From a virus, in IMG/VR virus record IMGVR_UViG_3300022882_000005, positions 1 through 57,464 of that record: DNA of 57,464 nt. One strand, 5' to 3'. This document shows, in pieces, positions 41,760 through 50,075 of the stretch. The notes under the pieces were generated by a model that did not search any database, was not told the origin of the DNA, and was given only the letters and a program-made list of their open reading frames with translations. Within the stretch, counting starts at the first letter, position 1; every line of letters begins with the position of its first letter. The translations under genes and the position numbers were made by a program.

Positions 41760-42134
41760 ATGACACAGAACCTCTATGACGCGAACTACATAGACAAGAT
41801 CGAACTCATCAAGGTCGCACAAAAGTACGACCTCGACGCGAACGCAGTGGCAGAAGCAGACACTCTTGATGCTCTCCTGAAGCAGCAGGAATTGATCCAC
41901 AAAGCCGCCCGAAAGAAAGATCCCAACTTCTGCAACTCTGACGCCCTGTTGAAACTGCTGCGTCAGCTGGATGCTGTGAGAGCTGCTGATCTCGAAGTCG
42001 CTCTTACTGAATGCGAGAGCAAAAGAGATTTCAAGCGGTGGAAGCACGATGCTCATGATGAGCTCGAGAAGGCCCAGATCAGGAACAGAGAACTCTATGG
42101 GAATGCTGATGGGGAGACTGATGTCCCACGTTAG
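41760..42134 (+). CDS. Hypothetical helical protein
   Basis: A 124-residue protein from ATG 41760 (AAGGAAAAC upstream). Leu/Ala/Lys/Glu-rich helices throughout. Function unknown. The start is chosen because the longer frame from 41676 would overlap the previous gene and lacks a ribosome site. Confidence 0.66.
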   Translation: MTQNLYDANYIDKIELIKVAQKYDLDANAVAEADTLDALLKQQELIHKAARKKDPNFCNSDALLKLLRQLDAVRAADLEVALTECESKRDFKRWKHDAHDELEKAQIRNRELYGNADGETDVPR

Positions 42135-42140
42135 AGGTGA

Positions 42141-42251
42141 ATGAATTTCTACACGGAGAACCGATACATATTATTGAGCAGTCACGGCCTCCTGGATTGT
42201 CCAGAAGGAACATCCGTGATTAGAGAGAGAACGGTAAAGGAAAAGAGATGA
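42141..42251 (+). CDS. Possible 36-residue MNFY-starting peptide
   Basis: ATG 42141 with AGAGGTGA upstream opens MNFYTENRYILLSSHG... and ends at TGA overlapping the ATG of the next gene (ATGA). The start resembles the MLFY leaders. However, the ATACATATTA motif lies inside it, so part or all may be regulatory rather than coding. It may be a relic of a leader gene. Confidence 0.4.
   Translation: MNFYTENRYILLSSHGLLDCPEGTSVIRERTVKEKR
42164..42173 (+). promoter_or_regulatory. ATACATATTA motif upstream of the 42248 gene
   Basis: Exact 10-mer copy, 75 bases before the ATG of the signal-peptide protein. Confidence 0.4.
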
Positions 42252-42652
42252 GAAATCTTTTCGTCACCGTCCTGATCGCCGTCCTGTTGGTCTTCGCCCT
42301 GGCTGCGCTTAGCGGGTCCGGAGGCGTATCGTCGGAAGAGGGGGTCTTAACAGTCCTTCTCGCTGACGGTCCTCCCCTGGATCCGACGCTGCTGACTGAA
42401 GATTATTTACAGGACATTGTAACGAGGGCCGTAGCGCCTGTATACACCGAGTGGGAGTTCCGGTACATCCGGGATACTTCGGTTGTGATCCAAACGGACC
42501 AGGATAACAGTCTGTCGAATTCGCAAAACACTCGGAAAGAAGCTACAACCGCCAACGACGGAAGGCGCCTCATTCTCAAATGTCCGTTCGAAGTGGTTGG
42601 CTACACTTCTGAGATGAAACAATACCTTTATGGCCCCAAAGCAGGTTGCTGA
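42248..42652 (+). CDS. Secreted or membrane-anchored small protein
   Basis: A 134-residue protein with a hydrophobic N-terminal segment (about 4-24, LFVTVLIAVLLVFALAALSG) and a soluble remainder with two cysteines near the C-terminus. It may be exported to the periplasm or anchored by the helix. It could be a lysis or superinfection-exclusion protein; there is no specific motif. Followed by a terminator. Confidence 0.65.
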   Translation: MRNLFVTVLIAVLLVFALAALSGSGGVSSEEGVLTVLLADGPPLDPTLLTEDYLQDIVTRAVAPVYTEWEFRYIRDTSVVIQTDQDNSLSNSQNTRKEATTANDGRRLILKCPFEVVGYTSEMKQYLYGPKAGC

Positions 42653-42750
42653 ACTCGTCGAAGCCTAGTATTTACTTATACGTGCTCGACAAGGAATCTT
42701 CCTCCCGAGATGATGTGTGGGACCGAACGGGACCATAATCGAAGGTTGAT

Positions 42751-42788
42751 AAACGGGCTACCCCTCCGGGGGTAGCCCGTTTCTTTTC
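42751..42788 (+). terminator. Intrinsic terminator
   Basis: AAACGGGCTACCCC-TCCG-GGGGTAGCCCGTTT then CTTTT. Perfect 14-pair stem including the A/T ends. Confidence 0.88.
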
Positions 42789-42829
42789 ACAGAAGTAACG
42801 ACAATACCGAGAAAGATAAAGAGGAAAAC

Positions 42830-43219
42830 ATGAGTAAGAAAAAAATCTGCGGAGAGGTAGTACTCGCCATCGGTATCGATGCTACCGGAATACGTATTTG
42901 TACCCAAGAACACAATACGGATCACATTCACGACGATCCAAAATCAGCCGCCATCACTAGGGTTGCGAGACCGAACGAGAGGTTTATCGTCCTCAGTGAC
43001 GGTGCTATCATTCTGGATCGAGCTTCAACGTTGAAGATCGAGTATGGGAATTGGGGTGAAGTCCCTGGGTGTCCTGTCGAAGACTGGGCTACCGAAGTCT
43101 CTAACGGTGACACACGTCAGAGTTATTGGGAATGGGTCGTTGCCAGGGAGGAGGAAAATGAAGATTTCGAGAATGGCTACTTGAGCTTTGGGTCGCACTT
43201 TCAAGAAAATACCGACTAA
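42830..43219 (+). CDS. Hypothetical protein
   Basis: A 129-residue beta-rich protein (EVVLAIGIDATGIRI, RFIVLSDGAIIL) with an acidic C-terminus. ATG follows AGAGG. First gene after the terminator at 42788. Function unknown. Confidence 0.68.
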   Translation: MSKKKICGEVVLAIGIDATGIRICTQEHNTDHIHDDPKSAAITRVARPNERFIVLSDGAIILDRASTLKIEYGNWGEVPGCPVEDWATEVSNGDTRQSYWEWVVAREEENEDFENGYLSFGSHFQENTD

Positions 43220-43505
43220 CCCGACTCCATGTGACAAATGTACTTACTACAGAGAAATCTGGGATCCTCAACCAGGAATAGATTGGAACAGGTGTACTCA
43301 CCCTGACAGAAAGAATTCTGATGGAGACTATCCACAGGCTCGTGAGAAATGTGAGTCCTTCAGTCCATTTATTCAGATCAAAATCCCAAAGGTAAATACC
43401 GAGGAATTTTATCATGGCTTATGTCGAGCCGCACGAATCACCAAACGACTGGTGTCACGTCTGTGGAAAAAGGTCAGATCAACACGCCACGATCACATAT
43501 CCTGA
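43188..43505 (+). CDS. Small cysteine-rich protein overlapping its neighbours
   Basis: A 105-residue frame with a TTG start, no good ATG. Four cysteines (CDKC, C36, C54) in the first 55 residues suggest a metal site. The frame overlaps the next gene by 92 bases, unusual here, so the true stop may have been lost by a frameshift near 43405. Moderate support only. Confidence 0.45.
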   Translation: MGRTFKKIPTNPTPCDKCTYYREIWDPQPGIDWNRCTHPDRKNSDGDYPQAREKCESFSPFIQIKIPKVNTEEFYHGLCRAARITKRLVSRLWKKVRSTRHDHIS

Positions 43506-43653
43506 CGACGCAGAGCATGCGGATGAAGGAGAGCATTGGCGTGTAAGACCTGGACCTGGAATCAACAAACTGAGGATCTGTGCCCAGTGCGCGAAGGTGG
43601 TGGCTAAAGTAGCCTCCAACCCTGATGGTCCTAAATCACGAAAGAGACTCTAG
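43414..43653 (+). CDS. Small zinc-finger protein
   Basis: A 79-residue protein with CHVCG (about 14-18), several His and CAQC (about 56-59), a two-knuckle zinc site. ATG follows GAGGA. It probably binds a nucleic acid or protein partner; unknown. Confidence 0.62.
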   Translation: MAYVEPHESPNDWCHVCGKRSDQHATITYPDDAEHADEGEHWRVRPGPGINKLRICAQCAKVVAKVASNPDGPKSRKRL

Positions 43654-43654
43654 T

Positions 43655-44161
43655 ATGCCACGAGTGCATCACGTAAAAGCCGCCAAAGACTATCTCCAAG
43701 AGGGGATTAAAAAAGGCGAAATGTATTTCTGGGCTAAGCCTGGACGTCGGGGTCGGAAGATCCGATACAAAAACCGTCCCAGGCCGTCCCAGTTGACTGG
43801 TAGTGCGTTCCTCACCGATGCCTATGGGCTCCGGGAGGAGATGGAAGACGCCAGCCCGGGAACCCGCGAGGATCTTCAATCAATGGCCGAGGATTGGAAG
43901 ACACGAGCAGAAGAGCTCCGGGACCAATGTCAAGAGTCTCTCGACAATATGCCAGAACACTTGCAAGATACCAGCGAGACCGGTCAGATTCTCACTGAAA
44001 GAATCGACAATCTCGATAACTTCGCCAACGAAATCGACGGCATCGACTTTGAGACAGTGGATGATGTTGAAGACGATGACGATGAGGGTAAAACTCGGGA
44101 AGAGACTGACGAGGATGCCGTAAATCGTCTCACAGAAGAGATGCCTGATCTAGAAGTGTAA
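43655..44161 (+). CDS. Conserved-looking phage protein, basic N-terminus and acidic tail
   Basis: A 168-residue protein starting MPRVHHVKAAKDYLQEGIKKG, then YFWAKPGRRGRKIRY and RPRPSQLTGSAF. The N-terminal 50 residues look like a family common in tailed phages (an MPRV..VKKA...IKKG.YYW pattern), of unknown function. The version here lacks obvious zinc-binding cysteines. The C-terminal 100 residues are acidic and helical. ATG at 43655 lies one base after the previous gene's stop. Confidence 0.72.
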   Translation: MPRVHHVKAAKDYLQEGIKKGEMYFWAKPGRRGRKIRYKNRPRPSQLTGSAFLTDAYGLREEMEDASPGTREDLQSMAEDWKTRAEELRDQCQESLDNMPEHLQDTSETGQILTERIDNLDNFANEIDGIDFETVDDVEDDDDEGKTREETDEDAVNRLTEEMPDLEV

Positions 44162-44193
44162 GAACAAGGACAGATGTCCTAGAGAAGAAACAG

Positions 44194-44574
44194 GTGGAAG
44201 CGGAGTTTCTAATCAAGAAGAAGGTAGACGAGCAGTTTCTAAGGGACATCGCTATCACCGCCATCGAAGGTGGTACCGGGTACTGGGCTTCTGTCAGTGA
44301 GTACAGAGCTGATGTAGCGGCTAACGAAATCATTGTCGTTATTCATTTTTATGAGGGAGAAGATGACGGCGACGATCAGCAGACCAGAAAGCTCACCCTC
44401 ATGGATATCGCAGAAGGAATCAAAAGAGTTCTCAACCCGGAGTTCAGGGTTGGCGACCAGATCAAAGGGTGTTTAATCCAAAGTATCTGCAGTAATGATG
44501 CTGGGATGGCTGATGCTGATGTGGCTGATGTGATCGTACAAGCGGCGCTATTCGGAGAAATCGTCTACGGATAA
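44194..44574 (+). CDS. Hypothetical acidic protein
   Basis: A 126-residue protein with GTG start (GAGAAG upstream). Alternating beta pattern (EIIVVIHFYEGEDDGDD) and a helical C-terminus. Function unknown. Confidence 0.65.
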   Translation: MEAEFLIKKKVDEQFLRDIAITAIEGGTGYWASVSEYRADVAANEIIVVIHFYEGEDDGDDQQTRKLTLMDIAEGIKRVLNPEFRVGDQIKGCLIQSICSNDAGMADADVADVIVQAALFGEIVYG

Positions 44575-44624
44575 CCCTAAACTACAACGGCCTTATATTC
44601 AGGTCTTTAAAAGGTGAGAACTAA

Positions 44625-45191
44625 ATGACAACAATACAATTAGCGGGCCTCTTAAAGGCCAGAACAGCCATGTCTGAGGCGATGACTCACCTGGACGCAG
44701 AACTAGCAATGGTCATGGAAAAATCGACGGAACCCAAGACAGGCCCAGTCAAAAAAGAGGCCGACTTCAAAGGGGAGAACATCCCTAAGGAGTTGGCCCA
44801 GGTTTGTGTCGAGTTCGTGAACCTCCATTGGAGTGACCACGCATACTTCTCCTTGAAAAACACGGATGATAACAGACTTACATTCGAGGCCAACAGATTC
44901 TACTTCGAGATGGGACTCAGTCTTCCAATCTTTCACGGGGACGGAGAATACTTCGTCGTTAATCCTGGAGAAAGGCTCAGTCTGGACGTACCTACCTTAC
45001 TGAAGATTCAGGAAGGAGTCGTCAGAGATAATGACGATCCTTCTGATACATGGTCTTCTCTACGAGGTATCTCGGAATTGGACAGACTCTTCTCCGTTAT
45101 CAATGGGTTTGACTGGCAATGGTGGCCCAAGCTACTAGAACTAGTGAATGAGAATGATCCCGTGAAGTACACGGAGATAGATTATGGATGA
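44625..45191 (+). CDS. Hypothetical protein
   Basis: A 188-residue protein, helical start (residues 1-30), then an alpha/beta-looking domain with Trp-rich end (NGFDWQWWPKLLEL). Overlaps the next gene by 8 bases. Function unknown. Confidence 0.7.
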   Translation: MTTIQLAGLLKARTAMSEAMTHLDAELAMVMEKSTEPKTGPVKKEADFKGENIPKELAQVCVEFVNLHWSDHAYFSLKNTDDNRLTFEANRFYFEMGLSLPIFHGDGEYFVVNPGERLSLDVPTLLKIQEGVVRDNDDPSDTWSSLRGISELDRLFSVINGFDWQWWPKLLELVNENDPVKYTEIDYG

Positions 45192-45456
45192 GTGTCAAGA
45201 TCCCAGATGTACCTCTCTAATGATCAGATGCGGATCTCTTGGTCCTAAGCATGGTCTATGCTGGAATTGTAGACTCCGATACATGACCAGTGACGAGAAG
45301 CTTACGGAACTGAAAGGTCACTTCGCTCATCTGAGAAACAAGGGGAGGTACGGATACGAGATTCGTAAACACCAACTAGCACTAGATGCGGTACGTCGAG
45401 AGATTTGCCGAAGAAGTGATAGTGAAGCTGAGAGGGAATTCGAAGCATGTCGATGA
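45184..45456 (+). CDS. Small zinc-binding protein
   Basis: A 90-residue protein with cysteines at 4, 9, 16, 26 and 29 (CWNC) near the N-terminus, a plausible zinc site, then Lys/Arg-rich helices. Overlaps neighbours at both ends, so it is translationally coupled. Unknown partner. Confidence 0.66.
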   Translation: MDECQDPRCTSLMIRCGSLGPKHGLCWNCRLRYMTSDEKLTELKGHFAHLRNKGRYGYEIRKHQLALDAVRREICRRSDSEAEREFEACR

Positions 45457-45653
45457 TAATATTAGGTGAGAAGGACGGGGAACTAGACATGGTCAACGCT
45501 GACAACGTTGTGAGCGTTAAGACTGAGGTCAAGTCAATAACCTTGAACTTGACGGATGGAGACTCGATAAAGATCGAGTTCGACGAGATTGATGAATATA
45601 AGAAGGCCGTCAACTTCATTCGGAATAAGGTCTGGAATTCGATAAAACTGTAG
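45447..45653 (+). CDS. Hypothetical small protein
   Basis: A 68-residue protein, beta-rich then helical (DEYKKAVNFIRNKVWNS). It ends 12 bases before the helicase start, with a ribosome site for the helicase (AGGAG) at its stop. Function unknown. Confidence 0.66.
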   Translation: MSMIILGEKDGELDMVNADNVVSVKTEVKSITLNLTDGDSIKIEFDEIDEYKKAVNFIRNKVWNSIKL

Positions 45654-45665
45654 GAGAAATACCTG

Positions 45666-47099
45666 ATGAGAGAGATAGTCGTGCACAACACGCTCATCAC
45701 GGTGAGCGAGTATGAGGAAACACCTCGGATAGAGAGGACTCTTTCTGCCTGGGATGAGTCTCGGCACGAAGTCTCCTTTCAAGCGTTTCGGGTAGTATCC
45801 ATGCCAGATGGTTCAACTACTATGGTCGTCCCTCGGTGTTATCCTACTAAGTGGCTCATGGAAGCCTTTCCAGACCACAGGTTGATCCATGCCAAGAGAG
45901 ACTTGGCAAGTCCCAGGCGGGTTGACATGAATTGTCTCTGTGACCCGAGAGATGACGCCCAAAGAGAGGCGCTAGAATGGTTGGATGGTAGAGAAGCTTT
46001 CTCTCAACATGTCTTGGAACTTCGTACGGGTATGGGTAAGACGTACATCGCTTTGAAGTACGCCTGTGACTACGGGTACGCAACCCTAGTTGTAGTCCAT
46101 AACACAAACGTCTTAGAGCAGTGGCTCTCGCGCATAACAGAGCTGACGGACGTGGATCGTGAAGAGATCGGAGTAGTTCAGGGGTTTAAGAGCTTGGACA
46201 AGTGCGCCAGCGACCCGAACCTCAAGTTCTACGTGGCAATCCATAAGACTCTAGCTAGTGCTATTGAGCGCGACCCGAAGAGTCTAATGGAGTTCTGTAA
46301 GAAGACCGACGTTGGGATGAAGATCATCGACGAGGCTCACATTGAAATGTACGACACTTGTCGAGTGGATCTTCACTCAGACGTTCCTGTCAATCTGTAC
46401 CTCACCGCTACGGCGGAGAGGACTAACTGGCGGGAGAACAAGTTGTACGGCTTTATGCTCCCTGTGTATTACGCATGGGGTGGTGGGTCTGCCAAGGTCA
46501 GTGAAGAAGACAAGTACCACCAAGTCTACTCAGTAAGGTACGAAACCAAGACACTCCAGTCGACTCAGGTGGGAATGCATAACAAGCATGGCTTCAACTT
46601 ACCTAAATGGGCTGAGAATAGCCTTGGTCATCTGGATGTAATATTCCCGATGCTTATCAAGTATATTGGAAAGTTCAATGAGGACGGCAGGATCCACTGC
46701 ATTGTCTTGAAGACTCTGTCACAATGCTCTGCATTCAGGGCAGGACTCATAGCCAGCGGAATTGTGGATTGTGACATCGGGATGTTCAGTAGTCTAGGTC
46801 CTAAGAAGAAGGAAGAAAGACGGCAGGAATTGTACAAACGGTTCGTGATAACGACGGAAAAGTCCTTAGGGACAGCCATCGATACGGACATTGACGTAAT
46901 GTACAACTTCATTCCAATATCTTCCAGACCGGTGATCCTACAGCTTCTGGGTAGACTCCGGAACAACAGGGCCGCTATCTTCGTGGACTTCACTGATTCT
47001 TCCATAGAGGCATGCGTTGAAATGATGAAGCGCAGACGGCAGTACCTAAGGAAGGTGGCCGTCCGTTACGTCGAATGGAAGCACAAACACCAGTCGTGA
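45666..47099 (+). CDS. UvsW-like superfamily 2 helicase
   Basis: A 477-residue SF2 helicase. Walker A TGMGKT in LRTGMGKTYIALKYA (about 117-131), motif Ia VVVHNTNVLEQW, Walker B IIDEAH (219-224), motif III LTATAER (245-251), and motif VI LLGRLRNNRAAIFVDF (425-440). The first 100 residues match the N-terminal part seen in UvsW. The T4 UvsW helicase unwinds R-loops and D-loops and switches from origin- to recombination-dependent replication, fitting the SbcC-like partner in this window. Helicase family is secure; the UvsW assignment is by architecture. Confidence 0.85.
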   Translation: MREIVVHNTLITVSEYEETPRIERTLSAWDESRHEVSFQAFRVVSMPDGSTTMVVPRCYPTKWLMEAFPDHRLIHAKRDLASPRRVDMNCLCDPRDDAQREALEWLDGREAFSQHVLELRTGMGKTYIALKYACDYGYATLVVVHNTNVLEQWLSRITELTDVDREEIGVVQGFKSLDKCASDPNLKFYVAIHKTLASAIERDPKSLMEFCKKTDVGMKIIDEAHIEMYDTCRVDLHSDVPVNLYLTATAERTNWRENKLYGFMLPVYYAWGGGSAKVSEEDKYHQVYSVRYETKTLQSTQVGMHNKHGFNLPKWAENSLGHLDVIFPMLIKYIGKFNEDGRIHCIVLKTLSQCSAFRAGLIASGIVDCDIGMFSSLGPKKKEERRQELYKRFVITTEKSLGTAIDTDIDVMYNFIPISSRPVILQLLGRLRNNRAAIFVDFTDSSIEACVEMMKRRRQYLRKVAVRYVEWKHKHQS

Positions 47100-47159
47100 A
47101 CTAACAAACCATCGGCAATCTGCCGGTCGTATAGATATTAACGAGAAGGAGGGGCGCTG

Positions 47160-47978
47160 ATGCTCGAAGAAGGCAGCGTTCTCCCGCCTGAGATGCGGGA
47201 AGTCGAAAAACGCCTGCTCTATGTCAATAATTCCCTTCGAGTCTCTGCCGTCGTAAAGCTATTCAACAGCGATCGACGTAAGAAGGAGACTCCAGCTCTC
47301 AAGGTAAGGCATTGGGGTAAGAGAGGATCGTACTCGTTGGATGTATCAACTAGGGACTTCTTAGTATTCAAATACATAGCTAAGGAGTTCAAGTACAACC
47401 AGGATATCTACTTTGCCCCGCTGGATATCCCGTATTTGGCTGACATACTGGACAGAGCATGTGAATGGTTCCAGCTTAATTCTGTGGCGTTCCAGAGGCA
47501 TCATGACCGGATATCCGTCAATAAGAAGAGTTACCTTAAGAGCATGCAATCTGCCATGGGTAAATCCTTCGTCCTCAAACCGGCCGTCAACGAGACGGAT
47601 GATGGGGATGTAGCAGTCGTGAGGTTCTGGTTTGGAGAAGGAGACTATGCTGAGTTGAAGTCCGGAGAGATGTGGTCATTAGCTCAATATGTCAGAAGGA
47701 TTGACATAGCGGCCATAAGTGTCGGACTCTTAGCTTTAGCAACTTCATGTCACGGCCCACAGAGGGCTGGACCTGAAATCGACCCCGATATGAACCTCAG
47801 AATAACGGAGACCGACGTACTAACCATGTCTCTGGAGGAGCTGATTGAATTCTGTAACGGCTCCGAATCCAGCGTGGACTTTGAGATCGATGACGTCGAG
47901 AATTTCGGTGAAGAAGACAAGGACTACCTCCGAAAGCAGATAATCGAGAGGCTAAGGAAGGAGAGAACGGATGCCTAA
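47160..47978 (+). CDS. Hypothetical protein
   Basis: A 272-residue protein with ATG after GGAGGGG. Basic N-terminal two-thirds, acidic C-terminal third (DFEIDDVENFGEEDKDYLRK). No catalytic motif or zinc site seen. It sits between the helicase and a further small gene, overlapping the latter by 8 bases. Possibly a replication or transcription accessory, by position only. Confidence 0.72.
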   Translation: MLEEGSVLPPEMREVEKRLLYVNNSLRVSAVVKLFNSDRRKKETPALKVRHWGKRGSYSLDVSTRDFLVFKYIAKEFKYNQDIYFAPLDIPYLADILDRACEWFQLNSVAFQRHHDRISVNKKSYLKSMQSAMGKSFVLKPAVNETDDGDVAVVRFWFGEGDYAELKSGEMWSLAQYVRRIDIAAISVGLLALATSCHGPQRAGPEIDPDMNLRITETDVLTMSLEELIEFCNGSESSVDFEIDDVENFGEEDKDYLRKQIIERLRKERTDA

Positions 47979-48495
47979 AATAGCATACGAGATCGAAGGC
48001 GTTGACTATGAGGTCGGCGAGACCTACGGAGTTGACGGTGGTGATCACATCTTCCGTGGACTCTTGTCGGATACCGATGTACCCTCCCCGGGTCTCTGGT
48101 TTGACGAGTCGACAGAAGAGTTCATTATCATCCCAGAGAGCATTCTGAGTGAGGCGATGCGCGTCTTATCGGAAGTGGGAGATGACCCGGAAAACAGAGG
48201 TCGGCATAAGAAAATGGAACCAGCCGGTCACAGTGAAGAAGACGATGTAGGTTCCAAGTCTCTTCCAAGTGGAATCCTTCGCTACAGGATCCATGATGAG
48301 GATGACGTGATGGTCAGAAAGTTGAAGAAGGCCATCAACGACAGGAATATCACGCTTCAGGACGTTGGGGATTACAACCTGACTTATGGGCTCAAGAAAC
48401 GGCACAGTATCAAGCTGTCGTCGTTGGAACGTTGGGCAAGGGTCATGAGACTGAAGGTGAGATTTGACCTTGTTTCGGTCGATGGAGAAGACTGA
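47971..48495 (+). CDS. Hypothetical protein, possible helix-turn-helix C-terminus
   Basis: A 174-residue protein with a beta-rich start and a basic helical C-terminal domain (LKKAINDRNITLQDVGDYN then YGLKKRHSIKLSSLERWARVM). The C-terminal pattern resembles a short phage-repressor-type HTH (helix, turn, helix, LERWAR), suggesting DNA binding. It is the penultimate gene of the long plus-strand region. Tentative. Confidence 0.65.
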   Translation: MPKIAYEIEGVDYEVGETYGVDGGDHIFRGLLSDTDVPSPGLWFDESTEEFIIIPESILSEAMRVLSEVGDDPENRGRHKKMEPAGHSEEDDVGSKSLPSGILRYRIHDEDDVMVRKLKKAINDRNITLQDVGDYNLTYGLKKRHSIKLSSLERWARVMRLKVRFDLVSVDGED

Positions 48496-48498
48496 TCT

Positions 48499-48621
48499 AT
48501 GGGTAAAATTCAAGTCGAAGCATCTATTGAGACCGAGAGAATAGAGAAGATCCCACGTATGCGGCGTAGGACCTTCATAAAAAGCAAGCGGTGTAAAAGT
48601 CGTAAGAGGTCTAGAAAGTAA
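48499..48621 (+). CDS. Hypothetical 40-residue basic protein
   Basis: A short frame (ATG 48499) starting MGKIQVEASIETERIEK and ending in a Lys/Arg/Ser tail. It is packed right after the previous stop and before a terminator. Basic peptide, perhaps nucleic-acid-binding. Confidence 0.5.
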   Translation: MGKIQVEASIETERIEKIPRMRRRTFIKSKRCKSRKRSRK

Positions 48622-48638
48622 GTCTCTCGGCAGTATTC

Positions 48639-48666
48639 ATCCCCCTACCCAATTGGGTAGGGGGAT
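48639..48666. terminator. Hairpin between convergent units
   Basis: Perfect inverted repeat ATCCCCCTACCC-AATT-GGGTAGGGGGAT. The two facing units meet here, so it probably ends both. T-runs are short. Confidence 0.7.
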
Positions 48667-48693
48667 TGAACATCGAGATTCTTCTTCAGGATT

Positions 48694-49287
48694 CTACTGG
48701 AGAGCAGCTTCGACGGTCTCGATCATCTCAATTTTCGTGGATCTCATGTCGAGTTCGATGGGAGGTTCCATTTCGGCGGCGTAGGCGACGAGTTCTTTCT
48801 TCGTCATGGCTTCGATGAGGCTGAGGTCAACTTCCTCTTCATCGACTTCCTCTTCATCGACTTCCTCTTCGTCAACTTCCTCTTCGTCAACTTCCTCTTC
48901 GTCAACTTCCTCTTCGTCAACTTCCTCTTCGTCAACTTCCTCTTCGTCAACTTCCTCTTCGTCAACTTCCTCGAGTTTCGGAGTCTCGAGAATGGCTTCA
49001 TCTTCCTTGGGCTCCGGAATGATTTCTTCCGCAGGTTCTATGCCACCAGGGACATCGTCCACGGCCCCGGGATTGGGAGCATCCGGAATCGAAGCTTCCA
49101 CCTTCTTCGGTGTGGATGGTCTTGGGGCCTTCCTGGTCTCTTTGATGATCACCTTGTATCCCATACTCTTCAACTTGTCGGCAACCGACTTCGGTACCGA
49201 GATGTTGCTCAGGATAGGTCCCCTACGGTTGATGAAGGGGATAACCCCGGAGTGGTTTACCGTGATAAGAACTTTTGGATCTGCCAT
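48694..49287 (-). CDS. Acidic repeat protein with HeH/SAP-like C-terminus
   Basis: A 197-residue protein. N-terminal 55 residues form a small beta domain (KVLITVNHSGVIPFINRRG), then a Pro/Glu linker, then nine exact EEEVD repeats (preceded by one LEEVD), then a helical end (AMTKKELVAYAAEMEPPIELDMRSTKIEMIETVEAAL) that resembles the HeH/SAP/LEM helix-extended-helix motif used to bind nucleic acid or in structural proteins. Phage proteins with such ends are often head or tail decoration or linker proteins. Function unknown. Confidence 0.72.
   Translation of the reverse strand: MADPKVLITVNHSGVIPFINRRGPILSNISVPKSVADKLKSMGYKVIIKETRKAPRPSTPKKVEASIPDAPNPGAVDDVPGGIEPAEEIIPEPKEDEAILETPKLEEVDEEEVDEEEVDEEEVDEEEVDEEEVDEEEVDEEEVDEEEVDEEEVDLSLIEAMTKKELVAYAAEMEPPIELDMRSTKIEMIETVEAALQ
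48826..48975 (-). repeat. 15-base minisatellite (10 units)
   Basis: Ten head-to-tail copies of the 15-base unit GTCAACTTCCTCTTC (plus-strand), seven units exact, two with ATCGAC in place of GTCAAC, the last ending CTCGAG. Encodes EEEVD on the minus strand. Copy number probably varies by slippage. Confidence 0.95.
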
Positions 49288-49316
49288 TCTTCCATTCTCC
49301 TTGGGTTTCTGGGCTC

Positions 49317-49490
49317 CTACAGGAAGAGGCGCCCTTCTACTTTTTGTCTCTTCACTTCTGTTTCAGTGGCTTCAGCCCTTTCGAGATGCCGGTCTTCGAA
49401 GTCCTGTTCATCTACCGAGTGGCGAACCATCTCTTTGGTAGCTACAGCATCCTCATCGGCCTCAATTTCCTTCTTGATGTCGTTTATCAC
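49317..49490 (-). CDS. Hypothetical 57-residue charged protein
   Basis: A GTG-start frame (49490) with AAGGAGAG upstream, starting MINDIKKEIEADEDAVATK. Fully charged helical composition. It fills the gap between the repeat protein and the leader gene upstream. Not recognised. Confidence 0.55.
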   Translation of the reverse strand: MINDIKKEIEADEDAVATKEMVRHSVDEQDFEDRHLERAEATETEVKRQKVEGRLFL

Positions 49491-49508
49491 GTCATCTCTC
49501 CTTGTTTT

Positions 49509-50075
49509 TCAGATGCTGATGAACACCGTCTTACCACGCTCTTTGAGCTTGATCGTGGCACTGCTTCTTGCATCGTACTCTCCACCAATCCTAAGGAAAC
49601 CGGTTCTCTCAGTTGGGGTTTTGTAGTAGATGTAAATCGACAGAAGTTCTAGCTTCTTTGGTTGATCCTTTGGGAAACGAATCTTCCCATCCTTACCGAC
49701 TTTTCCTCTATGGTTCCAAACGAAAGCCGTCCAAGCCTTTATAGGTCGTCCAACTGAAATGTAAGGATGAAGAGTAAAAGCCACTGTCCCTTTGAAGTCT
49801 GGATTCTCTACCCGGATTTCAGAGGCTAGTCCTCTAGCAATCTTACCTGCTTCAGAGGAGTGCATCTCACTCTCGCCGACAACATAGCTCCTTGGAGGGA
49901 TTATCCGCGACCCAGGTATAATCTTTCCATCTATAGTTGTCAGATTCCTCAGGATGTCCTTTTGGCCTCTGATTTTCACCGACCCATTCTTGAGCTTGGA
50001 GACAAAGACTTCACTTACACTTTTCATTCCAGAAAGGAAGTCTTCATGTAGGAGCCCGTCGTAAAACACTGTCAT
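49509..50075 (-). CDS. MTVFY-leader protein
   Basis: A 188-residue protein starting MTVFYDGLLHEDFLSG, with L-H-E at 9-11, a variant of the MLFY leader and the only one found on the minus strand. The body (about 25-188) is beta-rich (SVKIRGQKDILRNL, LELLSIYIYYKTP, TGFLRIGGEY) with no known domain. Overlaps the upstream structural-looking gene by 4 bases, supporting a head or virion context for the leader. Confidence 0.75.
   Translation of the reverse strand: MTVFYDGLLHEDFLSGMKSVSEVFVSKLKNGSVKIRGQKDILRNLTTIDGKIIPGSRIIPPRSYVVGESEMHSSEAGKIARGLASEIRVENPDFKGTVAFTLHPYISVGRPIKAWTAFVWNHRGKVGKDGKIRFPKDQPKKLELLSIYIYYKTPTERTGFLRIGGEYDARSSATIKLKERGKTVFISI

Noticed and set aside
48826-48975. CRISPR array
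   Set aside because: The repeat units are contiguous 15-base copies with no spacers and lie inside a coding frame.
48806-49441. Plus-strand Ser/Thr-rich frame across the minisatellite
   Set aside because: It is the antisense shadow of the 15-base repeat in the 48694-49287 gene; there is no ribosome site, and the repeat forces long open frames on both strands.
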